The notes under the pieces: model-generated
Databases searched by the model: none
Told to the model about the DNA's origin: nothing
Seen by the model: only the letters and a program-made list of their open reading frames with translations
Shown here: positions 54,986-64,000 of the stretch, piece by piece
Layout of the letters: each line of letters begins with the position of its first letter
Numbering within the stretch: the first letter of the stretch is position 1
Assembly (NCBI RefSeq): GCF_002157735.2
Contig: NZ_AP018689.1
Span: 1,955,619 to 2,019,618, forward strand
From: Vibrio aphrogenes
GTDB lineage: Bacteria > Pseudomonadota > Gammaproteobacteria > Enterobacterales > Vibrionaceae
Reading direction: 5' to 3'
DNA: 64,000 nt
Made by a program: the position numbers and the translations under genes

Positions 54986-57900
54986 TTATTTGGCAGATTT
55001 ATCCAACTGGTATTCACCTTTACTGCGTGAAATTTCTTTCACTTCAGGAGAATCAAGAGGTCCTTTTATTTCATAACGAATCTTAGTAAAGACGTCCACC
55101 ACCGGAGAAAGGACTTTGGTTATCGCAAAAATGGCCAATGCTGTTTGAGGGGCTACCGCAAAAGCAGACACCAACGGAATGCTAGAGGTTAAATCGGGAA
55201 CAAACGTTACTTCGGCATCCACCAAACGCGTATTGAGATCCGCCCTACCCTTGAGGGTCATATCCCCAGCAGCACCATCCATTTCAAGGTCATTAGTAAT
55301 AAATACCCCTTGATTAATATTAGCCGTGCCATCAATTGAATCGAACGTCATACCGTCATCAAATACGCCCGTAAAATCCAGTTTCATCTTACGGACAATG
55401 GAATCCAGGCTAAATAACCCTAACAAGCGTGCCGCGCCATTTACATCAGTGATCACGCCATCTTTAAATTCCGTTTTCAGATGCCCATTTAAGGTATCGG
55501 TTTTCACCGACCAAGGAGCACCATCCCAATTGGCTGAGGTTGAAATATCAAACGATGCTTTTTGAATGCCGGAATTGATCCCAAATCGAGCCATCACTTC
55601 AGAGTTATTCTTTCCGCTAAGAGATAAATCAAAATCTGAATGACTCTTATCCCCTTTAAGTTCCCACCATCCTTTCGCTTTTAAATGGTTAGAGCCGGTT
55701 TTGAAATCTAGATTTTTCCACACTAAGCGATCTTGTTGTCGCTCTAGTTGCATATCCACCGTACCCACTTTATAACCTTGCAACCAAAGGTCATCAATTT
55801 TCAGTGACAAATTCGGCATATATTGATGGAACTGGCGATCAAATTCGCTGATCAAAGGTTCATCTTGCGCTTTATCGGAAATGATGCTTTCTGGAATATC
55901 TTCTTGATGACTATCCCATTCAGGGACAAAGATATGCACACTATCTAAGGCTAAAATAAGATCTTTCTTATTACGATATTCACCACTGCCCATAATTTCG
56001 CTGCTAGAGATATTAAAACGCCAATTTAAGGGGCGATGTATCCCATTCAGCTTGACTTTATGCCAATCTAATCCACCTAACACTAACGTTTGAGTATTCA
56101 CGCTGATCACTTCTGGCATAGGAATCGCAGGCATAAGAGTGCTCGATTCACTTTTCGTCGAAGTCTCCGTAACAGGCTTAACCTTGACTTCCCCTTTGCT
56201 GGATTGCGCGGTCACCACCACAGGATCTTTGTCAGCAGGCTTAACATGTAGCGCATGCTCACCGTCCATCACAAAACTCATCCACTCATCGGCATTAAAC
56301 TTCTTATTATTAATCGATAAGAAATGCCCTCCTAAAGGACTCACTTTAAAGTCCCCTCGTCCCACAATAAGGTTGGTCGCAGTTAACACTGGGGTCGGAT
56401 CTTTAATATTAATATCCGCTTGATATTTCACATTTGGCAGCGTTACTCTGGCATTAACATTTTCTTGATTGCCTGCCGCTTGTAAGCGTGCTTGGCCTTT
56501 AATACCTAATGCTTTACCTAGTGGTGCTGGGTATTGACTGGTGAGAAATTCCAGATCGGCATTGCCATCTATTTGATAAGTAAAGCCGACATCATTTAAT
56601 TGCAGATTCACGCCTAAATTCCACGGCGCATTGCCCGCCAACGGTTTTAGCCAGCTCGAGTCTATTTGCTGCTTGAGCTTCGACAGCTCGGCATCACCGA
56701 CGACATCAATGCCGACGCTATAACCTTGGCCTTGGCTATTGCCATTAAAATCAATCGCAATAGGCTGATTTAATAATTGCGCTTTCAAGCCCGAGCCGGT
56801 CACCACATCATTATTAAAATTAATTCGCCCATTTGCATGCTGCAATTCGATCGCTGGGGTTTGAACATGAATAGGATTATCCGTTAGTTGAGCAAAGCCT
56901 TTTACATCAGGTGTTTGCCCATCAAATGGAATCGATAAGTTCAGCTCTGCATTCACAGGGCCCGATACTTGCACCGCCGTTAACGCAGCCCCAACAGAGT
57001 CCACCAAAGGGGTCGACATCATGTAATCACGTACCGCATCGCCTTCAGAGCTGGCCTTTGCGTGAATTTCAATATGTCCATTGGGGGCGAGATCTGGGAT
57101 CACGCCATCAATTTGATTGGCATGCACCCCCATCAAATCCGCTGATGGTGAATGCAAGTACATACTGTTATTTTCAAAGAGCAAATCGAGCTTTAAATCA
57201 TTAATCGCAGGCCAAGCGGTATCAAAACTAAAGCGGGCATTTTTTAACGATAATTGAGCCTGAAAAATCCCTTTATGATTGGTATAAGGAAAATCCTCTA
57301 ACGCGCCATACCACAATATTTTTGCGGTTTTGGCGCTCCCAGCTTGAATCGCGCTCGATAAGTAATCGGTTAAATCTCGCCCTAAAGCTAAGGTCGGTAA
57401 ATAACGCCACGTTTCCCCAGCTTTATTAGCATCCGCTTCAGCGTAAATGGATAAAAATGGTGACTGTTTATCAGGAAAGTCTAATTTAAATTCTCCCATC
57501 ACGGAGAGATCCGGGGTCTTAGCTTGTACTTTATCTGACCATATTGTCCAACCATCCGCATAACGCTGCCATACCAAATTAAGTTGGCTATGTTCAATGT
57601 TTAACGGCGCTTGAAACACATCCCCATAAGGCACTGTTTGATTGTTCAACGTGGCCTTGATCGATGCGTTGTCACTATCCCCAGTAATGGTGGCAGAAAG
57701 GTGATTAACCCCCGGGACTAAATCCCATTGCTGAACGCCGCCATCTATTAAGGTTGCCGAATAAGTCAGCTTAGCCGGCTGCTTGGGAATATTCACACGA
57801 ATATCTTCAATCGAACCAACCGGACGCAGCTTATCTAGCCACTTCACGGCTTCACTTTGAGAATCAAAAACTCCAATTAAAGGCGCAAGATATTGAATAT

Positions 57901-58945
57901 CTAAACGAGAGATATTGAAGGCTTGATGATCTTTTTGCCAATTCAGGGAAAATTGAAACTGCGGCCAATCATCATGGTTGGTTTTAATTTGAAATTCAGA
58001 GCCTTGAACTTTCCAGCCTTCACCATCAGGCTTTAATTCCAAGACCCCTTTCTTAATGTCTAATTGATGCGGGCTTTGTTCCCCACCCCAAATCAAATGG
58101 GAGGGCATCAATTCCACCATGGCATCAACCGGTTTACCTTGTTGAAGCGTTAACCACGAGTTTAAGCTCACTCGTCCAGAATCAATCGTTGTCGCTTCTT
58201 TGATTGACTGCGGCATCCAAGGTACGACACGAATATTTTGTGCTGACACATAAAACTGACCGTCGAGATAACGTAAGTCACCATTTTCAGTAAAATCTGC
58301 CATCACTGAGACTTTATTTAAATGGGTACCCGCAATACTCACGATGCCTTCAGCACGATGTCGGTTCGCTTCATTCTTCCAACGTAGGCGATCAATATCC
58401 ACCAAACGAATTTCACCATTTGGCGCTAAATATTGAATGCTGGAATTAAACAGAGAAAACTCACCCAATTGTTTCAAAAATAAATTTTGCACATTTTTTA
58501 GTGAGTCTGGTGCACGCTGTTCTTTCGGTGCTTGTGACGCATTTTCAGGAAATAATGGCCAACGGCTGACATCCGCCCGTAATCCTTCAATATTCACATC
58601 GGATAATTTAGGTTTGAGGTGTTGAATGGACGATAAAAGATCAATTTCCGCATCCACTTTATCGATGCTCACAATTGGGATAGTTTCTCCGGGAAGAAAT
58701 ACCTGAACGTGCTTTAAAGCTAAAGCTGGTGTGAGGTTTCCCCAATAGCCACGTACGGAATCAAACTCAAGATGTACACCGGTTGAATGTAACACTTGAG
58801 CTTCAATATCATCACGATATTGATTTAAGTTGGGAAGAAAAAGACGCAGTAAGGTCACGCTAACCGCCCAAATGACGGCTATCGTTAACGCTCCCCATAA
58901 AAAAGTACGCCAAAGGCGCGTGGCCAAAGTCACAGATCGCTCCAC
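54986..58945 (-). CDS. yhdP: AsmA-like protein YhdP
   Basis: 1319-residue envelope protein with one N-terminal membrane helix (about 14-34) and a very long periplasmic beta-groove of the AsmA/TamB type. Its role is moving phospholipid from inner to outer membrane, with partial overlap with TamB and YdbH in E. coli. The C-terminus ends 'YQLDKSAK', and 'TKIRYEIKGPLDSPEVKEIS' near the end is conserved. It begins one base after the rng stop, so the two are co-transcribed. Confidence 0.93.
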   Translation of the reverse strand: MERSVTLATRLWRTFLWGALTIAVIWAVSVTLLRLFLPNLNQYRDDIEAQVLHSTGVHLEFDSVRGYWGNLTPALALKHVQVFLPGETIPIVSIDKVDAEIDLLSSIQHLKPKLSDVNIEGLRADVSRWPLFPENASQAPKEQRAPDSLKNVQNLFLKQLGEFSLFNSSIQYLAPNGEIRLVDIDRLRWKNEANRHRAEGIVSIAGTHLNKVSVMADFTENGDLRYLDGQFYVSAQNIRVVPWMPQSIKEATTIDSGRVSLNSWLTLQQGKPVDAMVELMPSHLIWGGEQSPHQLDIKKGVLELKPDGEGWKVQGSEFQIKTNHDDWPQFQFSLNWQKDHQAFNISRLDIQYLAPLIGVFDSQSEAVKWLDKLRPVGSIEDIRVNIPKQPAKLTYSATLIDGGVQQWDLVPGVNHLSATITGDSDNASIKATLNNQTVPYGDVFQAPLNIEHSQLNLVWQRYADGWTIWSDKVQAKTPDLSVMGEFKLDFPDKQSPFLSIYAEADANKAGETWRYLPTLALGRDLTDYLSSAIQAGSAKTAKILWYGALEDFPYTNHKGIFQAQLSLKNARFSFDTAWPAINDLKLDLLFENNSMYLHSPSADLMGVHANQIDGVIPDLAPNGHIEIHAKASSEGDAVRDYMMSTPLVDSVGAALTAVQVSGPVNAELNLSIPFDGQTPDVKGFAQLTDNPIHVQTPAIELQHANGRINFNNDVVTGSGLKAQLLNQPIAIDFNGNSQGQGYSVGIDVVGDAELSKLKQQIDSSWLKPLAGNAPWNLGVNLQLNDVGFTYQIDGNADLEFLTSQYPAPLGKALGIKGQARLQAAGNQENVNARVTLPNVKYQADINIKDPTPVLTATNLIVGRGDFKVSPLGGHFLSINNKKFNADEWMSFVMDGEHALHVKPADKDPVVVTAQSSKGEVKVKPVTETSTKSESSTLMPAIPMPEVISVNTQTLVLGGLDWHKVKLNGIHRPLNWRFNISSSEIMGSGEYRNKKDLILALDSVHIFVPEWDSHQEDIPESIISDKAQDEPLISEFDRQFHQYMPNLSLKIDDLWLQGYKVGTVDMQLERQQDRLVWKNLDFKTGSNHLKAKGWWELKGDKSHSDFDLSLSGKNNSEVMARFGINSGIQKASFDISTSANWDGAPWSVKTDTLNGHLKTEFKDGVITDVNGAARLLGLFSLDSIVRKMKLDFTGVFDDGMTFDSIDGTANINQGVFITNDLEMDGAAGDMTLKGRADLNTRLVDAEVTFVPDLTSSIPLVSAFAVAPQTALAIFAITKVLSPVVDVFTKIRYEIKGPLDSPEVKEISRSKGEYQLDKSAK

Positions 58946-60415
58946 TTACATCATGACGACATCAAACTGCTCTTGACTGTACAAGGGCTCAGCTTGGATT
59001 TTCACTTGTTTACCGATAAACACTTCTAACTCTGCTAAGGCGTGAGATTCATCACCTTGCAACGCTTCTGCAACCGCAACTGCGGCATACACGACAAATT
59101 TATCCGCATCATAAGCACGATTAACACGCGTAATTTCACGAAGCACTTCATAACATACCGTTTCTACTGTCTTAACCGTGCCGCGGCCTTTGCAAGTAGG
59201 ACAACCTGAACATAAAACATGTTCAATACTTTCACGGGTGCGCTTACGCGTCATTTCCACTAAACCAAGCTGAGTAAAACCGTTAATATTGGTTTTGACA
59301 CGGTCTTTCGATAAAGCAAGCTCTAAGGATTGCAGCACTCGGCGTCGATGTTCATCTTCTAACATATCAATGAAATCGATGATAATAATGCCACCTAAGT
59401 TTCGTAATCGTAGTTGCCTTGCAATGGCTTGAGTCGCTTCGACGTTGGTATTAAATATGGTTTCTTCTAAATTACGACTGCCGACAAACGCACCAGTATT
59501 GATATCAACCGTGGTCATGGCTTCGGTTTGATCTATGATCAGATAACCGCCAGATTTCAATTCCACTTTACGATCTAAAGAGCGTTGAATTTCGTTCTCT
59601 GTATCGTACATGTCAAAAATTGGTTTATCAGCATTATAGAGCACTAATAAATCTGTCAAATTAGGCACAAATTCTGAAGTAAATTCCAATAAGGTTTCAT
59701 ACGCCAAACGTGAATCCACTTGAATACGGCTGATTTCTGTGCCGACAAAATCACGCAAAATGCGCTGCGCTAACCCGATTTCACCATAGAGCATTGAGCG
59801 GGTTTTATACTTACTACGACGCTCATTAATTTTGTTCCATAGACGCTTTAAAAATGCTGCATCTTGAGCCAACTCTTCACTGTCTGCTCCTTCGGCTGCG
59901 GTACGAATAATAAAGCCGCCATGCTCATCACAATAAGGCAAGACGGTTTTTTTCAAACGTTCACGTTCTGCTTCATCATCAATACGCTGTGATACGCCTA
60001 CATGCGCCGCCCCCGGCATAAACACGAGGTAACGTGAAGGCAAGGTAATGTCCGTAGTTAAACGTGCACCTTTTGTGCCCAAGGGATCTTTCACTACTTG
60101 CACTACTAAATCTTGTCCTTGACGAACCAACTCAGCAATATCACGAACTTTAAACTGTTTCTTTTCATTCTCAGCCACACATTCGGTATGGGGAACAATA
60201 TCTGACGCATGTAAAAAAGCGGCTTTGTCTAATCCAATATCGACAAATGCCGCTTGCATGCCCGGTAAAACACGACTCACTTTCCCTTTATAAATATTGC
60301 CTACAATGCCACGGCGTGACTCGCGTTCAATATGCACTTCTTGCAATAAACCCGCTTCAATCATTGCAACGCGGGTTTCGCTAGGGGTAACGTTAATTAA
60401 TAACTCTGCACTCAT
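58946..60415 (-). CDS. rng: Ribonuclease G
   Basis: Endonuclease of the RNase E/G family; trims 16S rRNA 5' ends and decays mRNAs. 489 aa. The S1 RNA-binding domain covers about 36-125 ('KVSRVLPGMQAAFVDIGLDK'). Catalytic Asp residues are in 'TVDINTGAFVG' and 'IIIDFIDMLEDEHR'. The zinc-link cysteines are in 'SGCPTCKGRGTV' near 405-416. Operon with yhdP downstream. Confidence 0.96.
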   Translation of the reverse strand: MSAELLINVTPSETRVAMIEAGLLQEVHIERESRRGIVGNIYKGKVSRVLPGMQAAFVDIGLDKAAFLHASDIVPHTECVAENEKKQFKVRDIAELVRQGQDLVVQVVKDPLGTKGARLTTDITLPSRYLVFMPGAAHVGVSQRIDDEAERERLKKTVLPYCDEHGGFIIRTAAEGADSEELAQDAAFLKRLWNKINERRSKYKTRSMLYGEIGLAQRILRDFVGTEISRIQVDSRLAYETLLEFTSEFVPNLTDLLVLYNADKPIFDMYDTENEIQRSLDRKVELKSGGYLIIDQTEAMTTVDINTGAFVGSRNLEETIFNTNVEATQAIARQLRLRNLGGIIIIDFIDMLEDEHRRRVLQSLELALSKDRVKTNINGFTQLGLVEMTRKRTRESIEHVLCSGCPTCKGRGTVKTVETVCYEVLREITRVNRAYDADKFVVYAAVAVAEALQGDESHALAELEVFIGKQVKIQAEPLYSQEQFDVVMM

Positions 60416-60510
60416 CTTTGTGCCTCATAAAATAGATTAATCAACTTTAGGTTTAAGCCTAGAATACAGAGGCAACGAGCCAACCTGTCTTCGTCAGGAA
60501 TACCGTAAAG

Positions 60511-61122
60511 TTATTGATTTGAAATTATAAATTCTTTTAATAGCTCATCGGTTTCAAGTAAAGGTAGCCCCATAACCGCGTGAAAACTTCCCTCAATACG
60601 GGAAACAAAACGGCCACCAATACCTTGAATGCCATAACCACCGGCTTTATCGCAAGGCTCGCCAGTGTGCCAATAATCGTCAATCTCTTGTTCTGTTAAC
60701 GCTTTAAACCAGACGTCTGTAACGACGGTTTGAGTCTTATATTGCTCACCCATCGCTACCGTCACTGAGGTCATCACTTGATGTTGCCGCCCAGATAACG
60801 CTCGTAACATCTGTTGGAAATCTCGATAGTCTTGCGGCTTTTCTAACACTTTTTCATCAACCACCACAATCGTATCTGCGCCTAAAACCGGGCGCTTAGC
60901 GTGTTCAGTATGAGAAATTAAAGAGACGCCAGCCAAGGCTTTTTGCTGAGAAAGGCGTTGAACGTACGACAATGGGAGTTCAGTGGCTTGCTGCTGCTCT
61001 TCGATATCGGGGATCACAATATCAAATTGATAACCTAATTGAGCGAGCAATTCTTTACGTCGAGGTGAGCTTGAAGCCAAGTAAAAGCTTGGAGTAGCTG
61101 GTTGTACAGGGAGCTTTGACAT
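60511..61122 (-). CDS. maf: Maf-family nucleotide pyrophosphatase (dTTP/UTP type)
   Basis: House-cleaning pyrophosphatase, 203 aa. Signature 'LASSSPRRKELLAQLG' at about 15-30, 'VLGADTIVV' near 82-90 and 'GSFHAVMGLPL' near the C-terminus. The order mreD-maf-rng and the 'GYGIQGIGGRFV' motif favour the YhdE type, which acts on dTTP and UTP. About 95 bp separate it from rng. Confidence 0.92.
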   Translation of the reverse strand: MSKLPVQPATPSFYLASSSPRRKELLAQLGYQFDIVIPDIEEQQQATELPLSYVQRLSQQKALAGVSLISHTEHAKRPVLGADTIVVVDEKVLEKPQDYRDFQQMLRALSGRQHQVMTSVTVAMGEQYKTQTVVTDVWFKALTEQEIDDYWHTGEPCDKAGGYGIQGIGGRFVSRIEGSFHAVMGLPLLETDELLKEFIISNQ

Positions 61123-61276
61123 AAGACCTCATCAATAAAATCCAGCTTAATGCGCTTGCCGTGGTAACACGATCTCACGGCCAACAATCTACAGCGCAAA
61201 AAGCTGGTTAACCTCAACTGCGGATAAGAGTGTCACAATAACATTCCTAACCTTATGATATGTAAGGGTAAAAATA

Positions 61277-61348
61277 TTGCGTTGATTTTAACGAAGTTAG
61301 ACGCCCAAAGTGCGGTATTGAGTGACTTCTAGTTATCCGTAGCTGAGG
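61277..61348 (-). repeat. 72-bp dispersed repeat, copy 2
   Basis: Reverse complement of the repeat at 11080-11151 with about six mismatches by eye. It starts 12 bp after the mreD stop and points with the mreBCD transcripts. Confidence 0.85.
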
Positions 61349-61360
61349 CTAATTATAAAT

Positions 61361-61855
61361 TTAACGCATATGCCAGTGCCGTCTAACCCTTCTTAAGAGT
61401 AAAAACATCCAAGGCCATAAAATACAATTGATCACGCCGGCCCATAAAAGATGAGGGTTAAAGTCAACATCTTGAATGAGAAACTCAGCAAAAAACTCAA
61501 TCAGTTCAGCAAGAACCGTTAAAGAGCCAATCACTACGCCTTGTTGCCATAGTGCCATATTACGCAGTACTTGGAAATTGAGCGCGACCAGATAAGCGAC
61601 GATAGACATCACGATACCGTGAATTCCTAATGTCGTACCAATCACCAAATCTAGCAGTAAACCTAAGAATAGTGCCGAGCCAACATTTACGCGATGAGGA
61701 AGTGCTAAAATCCAGTAACTTGAGACTAGAATTACCCAACTCGGTCTCATCATTTCTAACGGCCCAGGCCAAGGTACGGCTTGTAAAATCAGGGCGATAA
61801 GAAAAGAGCCCCAAATGATGAACTTACTTCTAAATACATGATTAGTCATTGGCAA
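61361..61855 (-). CDS. mreD: Rod shape-determining protein MreD
   Basis: Polytopic inner-membrane protein (164 aa, five to six helices) of the elongasome with MreB and MreC. Opening 'SKFIIWGSFLIALILQAVPW' and 'LLDLVIGTTLGIHGI' are typical. Overlaps the mreC stop by 14 bp. The repeat copy 2 starts 12 bp after its stop. Confidence 0.95.
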   Translation of the reverse strand: MPMTNHVFRSKFIIWGSFLIALILQAVPWPGPLEMMRPSWVILVSSYWILALPHRVNVGSALFLGLLLDLVIGTTLGIHGIVMSIVAYLVALNFQVLRNMALWQQGVVIGSLTVLAELIEFFAEFLIQDVDFNPHLLWAGVINCILWPWMFLLLRRVRRHWHMR

Positions 61856-62720
61856 CCACCTGCTCTGATTGCTCTATTGTTTGGGCTTGTTTTTGACGGT
61901 CTTGATCGGGCCATACCAGTAATAAATAACGCAATCGGTCAAATTCAACCACAGGTTTTGCGGTAATTTCAGCAAACGGTAAGCGATTATCATTTTTTAC
62001 CGCCGTAACATACCCTACTGGATAACCTTCTGGATAACGTCCAGCTAACCCTGACGTCACCAGTAAATCACCGGTTTGGATATCGGTACTGGTCGGCACA
62101 TTTTCCAATTGGATAGAATCAATATCTCCATTGCCTGAAGCTATTACGCGAATATCATTGCGCAACACTTGCACGGGAATCGAGCTATTACTGTCGGTCA
62201 ATAACAACACTCGGCTATTATGAGCAGAAACATTAATCACTTGCCCAACAATACCTTTTTCATTGATCACGGGTTGCCCTTGATACACTCCATCAGTACG
62301 GCCTTTATCGATCACAACCTGATGACGATAAGGTGAAGAGTCTACCGCCATCACTTCAGTGACGACTTTACGTTCATCACGCACATAAGGAGAATCAAGC
62401 AATTCGCGTAAACGTTGGTTTTCTTCTTTATATTGATTTAATAGCAACACATCGCTTTTCAAACTTAACAACTCATTTTTTAATGCGCTGTTGGTTTGTA
62501 CCAATATTTTCATGCTATTTAAACGCTCGTACATGCCATCAAACATGCTACGAGGTAAATTGGCGGCGTATTGAATAGGGGCAATTGAGCTATTTAGCAA
62601 ATAACGTACATTAGAAAACGTATCTAAACGACTATCCGCTAGCATTAAGCTAGATGAGACGATCAAAGCGAAAAATAAGCGCAGTTGTAAAGAAGGGCCT
62701 CGGCCAAATATCAGTTTCAT
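61842..62720 (-). CDS. mreC: Rod shape-determining protein MreC
   Basis: Single-pass protein (292 aa) that activates PBP2-RodA in the periplasm. A membrane helix near residues 11-27, a coiled coil at about 66-105, and two beta-barrel domains ('VAVDSSPYRHQVVIDKGRTD', 'LLLTDSNSSIPVQVLRND') are visible. A hairpin lies between mreB and mreC, described in the next entry. Confidence 0.95.
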   Translation of the reverse strand: MKLIFGRGPSLQLRLFFALIVSSSLMLADSRLDTFSNVRYLLNSSIAPIQYAANLPRSMFDGMYERLNSMKILVQTNSALKNELLSLKSDVLLLNQYKEENQRLRELLDSPYVRDERKVVTEVMAVDSSPYRHQVVIDKGRTDGVYQGQPVINEKGIVGQVINVSAHNSRVLLLTDSNSSIPVQVLRNDIRVIASGNGDIDSIQLENVPTSTDIQTGDLLVTSGLAGRYPEGYPVGYVTAVKNDNRLPFAEITAKPVVEFDRLRYLLLVWPDQDRQKQAQTIEQSEQVVAND

Positions 62721-62849
62721 GCAGTAAAATCGTAATCGTTATCCATTGAGCCTATGTCCTTGAAGAAGTGATGGGACTGACAATATGGCATTGCCTAAAC
62801 GTTAACCCATCCCATTCAGAAGTCAGTATCTTCGCTTCTGATTGAGTAA

Positions 62850-62874
62850 CTAGAGGGCGGACGAACGCCCTCAA
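62850..62874 (-). terminator. Possible attenuating hairpin between mreB and mreC
   Basis: Stem GAGGGCG/CGCCCTC at 62853-62872 with a 6-nt loop, followed on the minus strand by a weak TAGTTACT tail. A second hairpin TCAGAAG/CTTCTGA lies at 62816-62841. They would lower but not stop mreCD expression relative to mreB. Confidence 0.5.
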
Positions 62875-62902
62875 GAAAACAGCGACTTCAAGCTCAAACG
62901 GC

Positions 62903-64000
<1,098 letters not shown>

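Overview
The window is a Vibrionaceae-type gammaproteobacterial chromosome segment, AT-leaning and almost entirely housekeeping. This rests on gene order as well as single proteins: mlaFEDCB-ibaG-murA lies opposite yrbG-kdsD-kdsC-lptCAB-rpoN-hpf-ptsN-rapZ-npr, lptFG lies opposite pepA-holC-valS, and mreBCD-maf-rng-yhdP-nitrilase-tldD is followed by yjgA and pmbA. I cannot name the species from sequence alone.

Layout. 1-3408: trmB (cut by the window edge), mutY, yggX, mltC. 3514-5053: nine tRNA genes (Phe, Thr, Asn) in two blocks, each with its own near-consensus promoter and rho-independent terminator. 5054-6344: a complete ISL3-family insertion sequence with an 8-bp target duplication, sitting in the T-run of the second tRNA terminator. 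6513-10834: a gabD-type dehydrogenase and a two-gene glycosyl-transfer cassette in which GtrA and a GtrII-like membrane enzyme are fused. 11190-19574: tRNA-Leu, an RDD protein, lptFG, and pepA-holC-valS. 19781-24458: an accessory patch with a secreted protein broken at a G10 tract, a double DUF2061 protein with a Fur-like site, a GNAT acetyltransferase, an unknown beta-rich protein, and rraB. 24612-27761: argF with tandem ARG boxes, then pyrBI behind a short leader peptide and attenuator, then ridA. 28094-30280: a periplasmic molybdopterin-oxidoreductase-like protein followed by a membrane diguanylate cyclase whose frame is cut by a TAA. 30339-33635: an EmrAB pump with a MarR regulator and two MarR-box palindromes. 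33742-48683: corA, plsC and the outer-membrane lipid asymmetry, peptidoglycan and LPS export blocks, then the rpoN operon. 48856-63946: mgtE, pmbA/tldD, yjgA, the nitrilase, yhdP, rng, maf and mreDCB.

Functional coherence. Much of the window builds or maintains the envelope: LptFG and LptCAB export LPS, KdsD and KdsC make Kdo, Mla returns phospholipid, MurA starts peptidoglycan, MreBCD shapes the cell, MltC remodels the wall and YhdP moves phospholipid. The rpoN operon adds sigma-54 and the nitrogen-PTS branch.

I see no clear new defence or mobile system. The signals most worth following are the out-of-frame G10 tract, the in-frame stop inside a conserved GGDEF motif, the GtrA-GtrII fusion, the 72-bp dispersed repeat, and a long perfect hairpin between lptB and rpoN.
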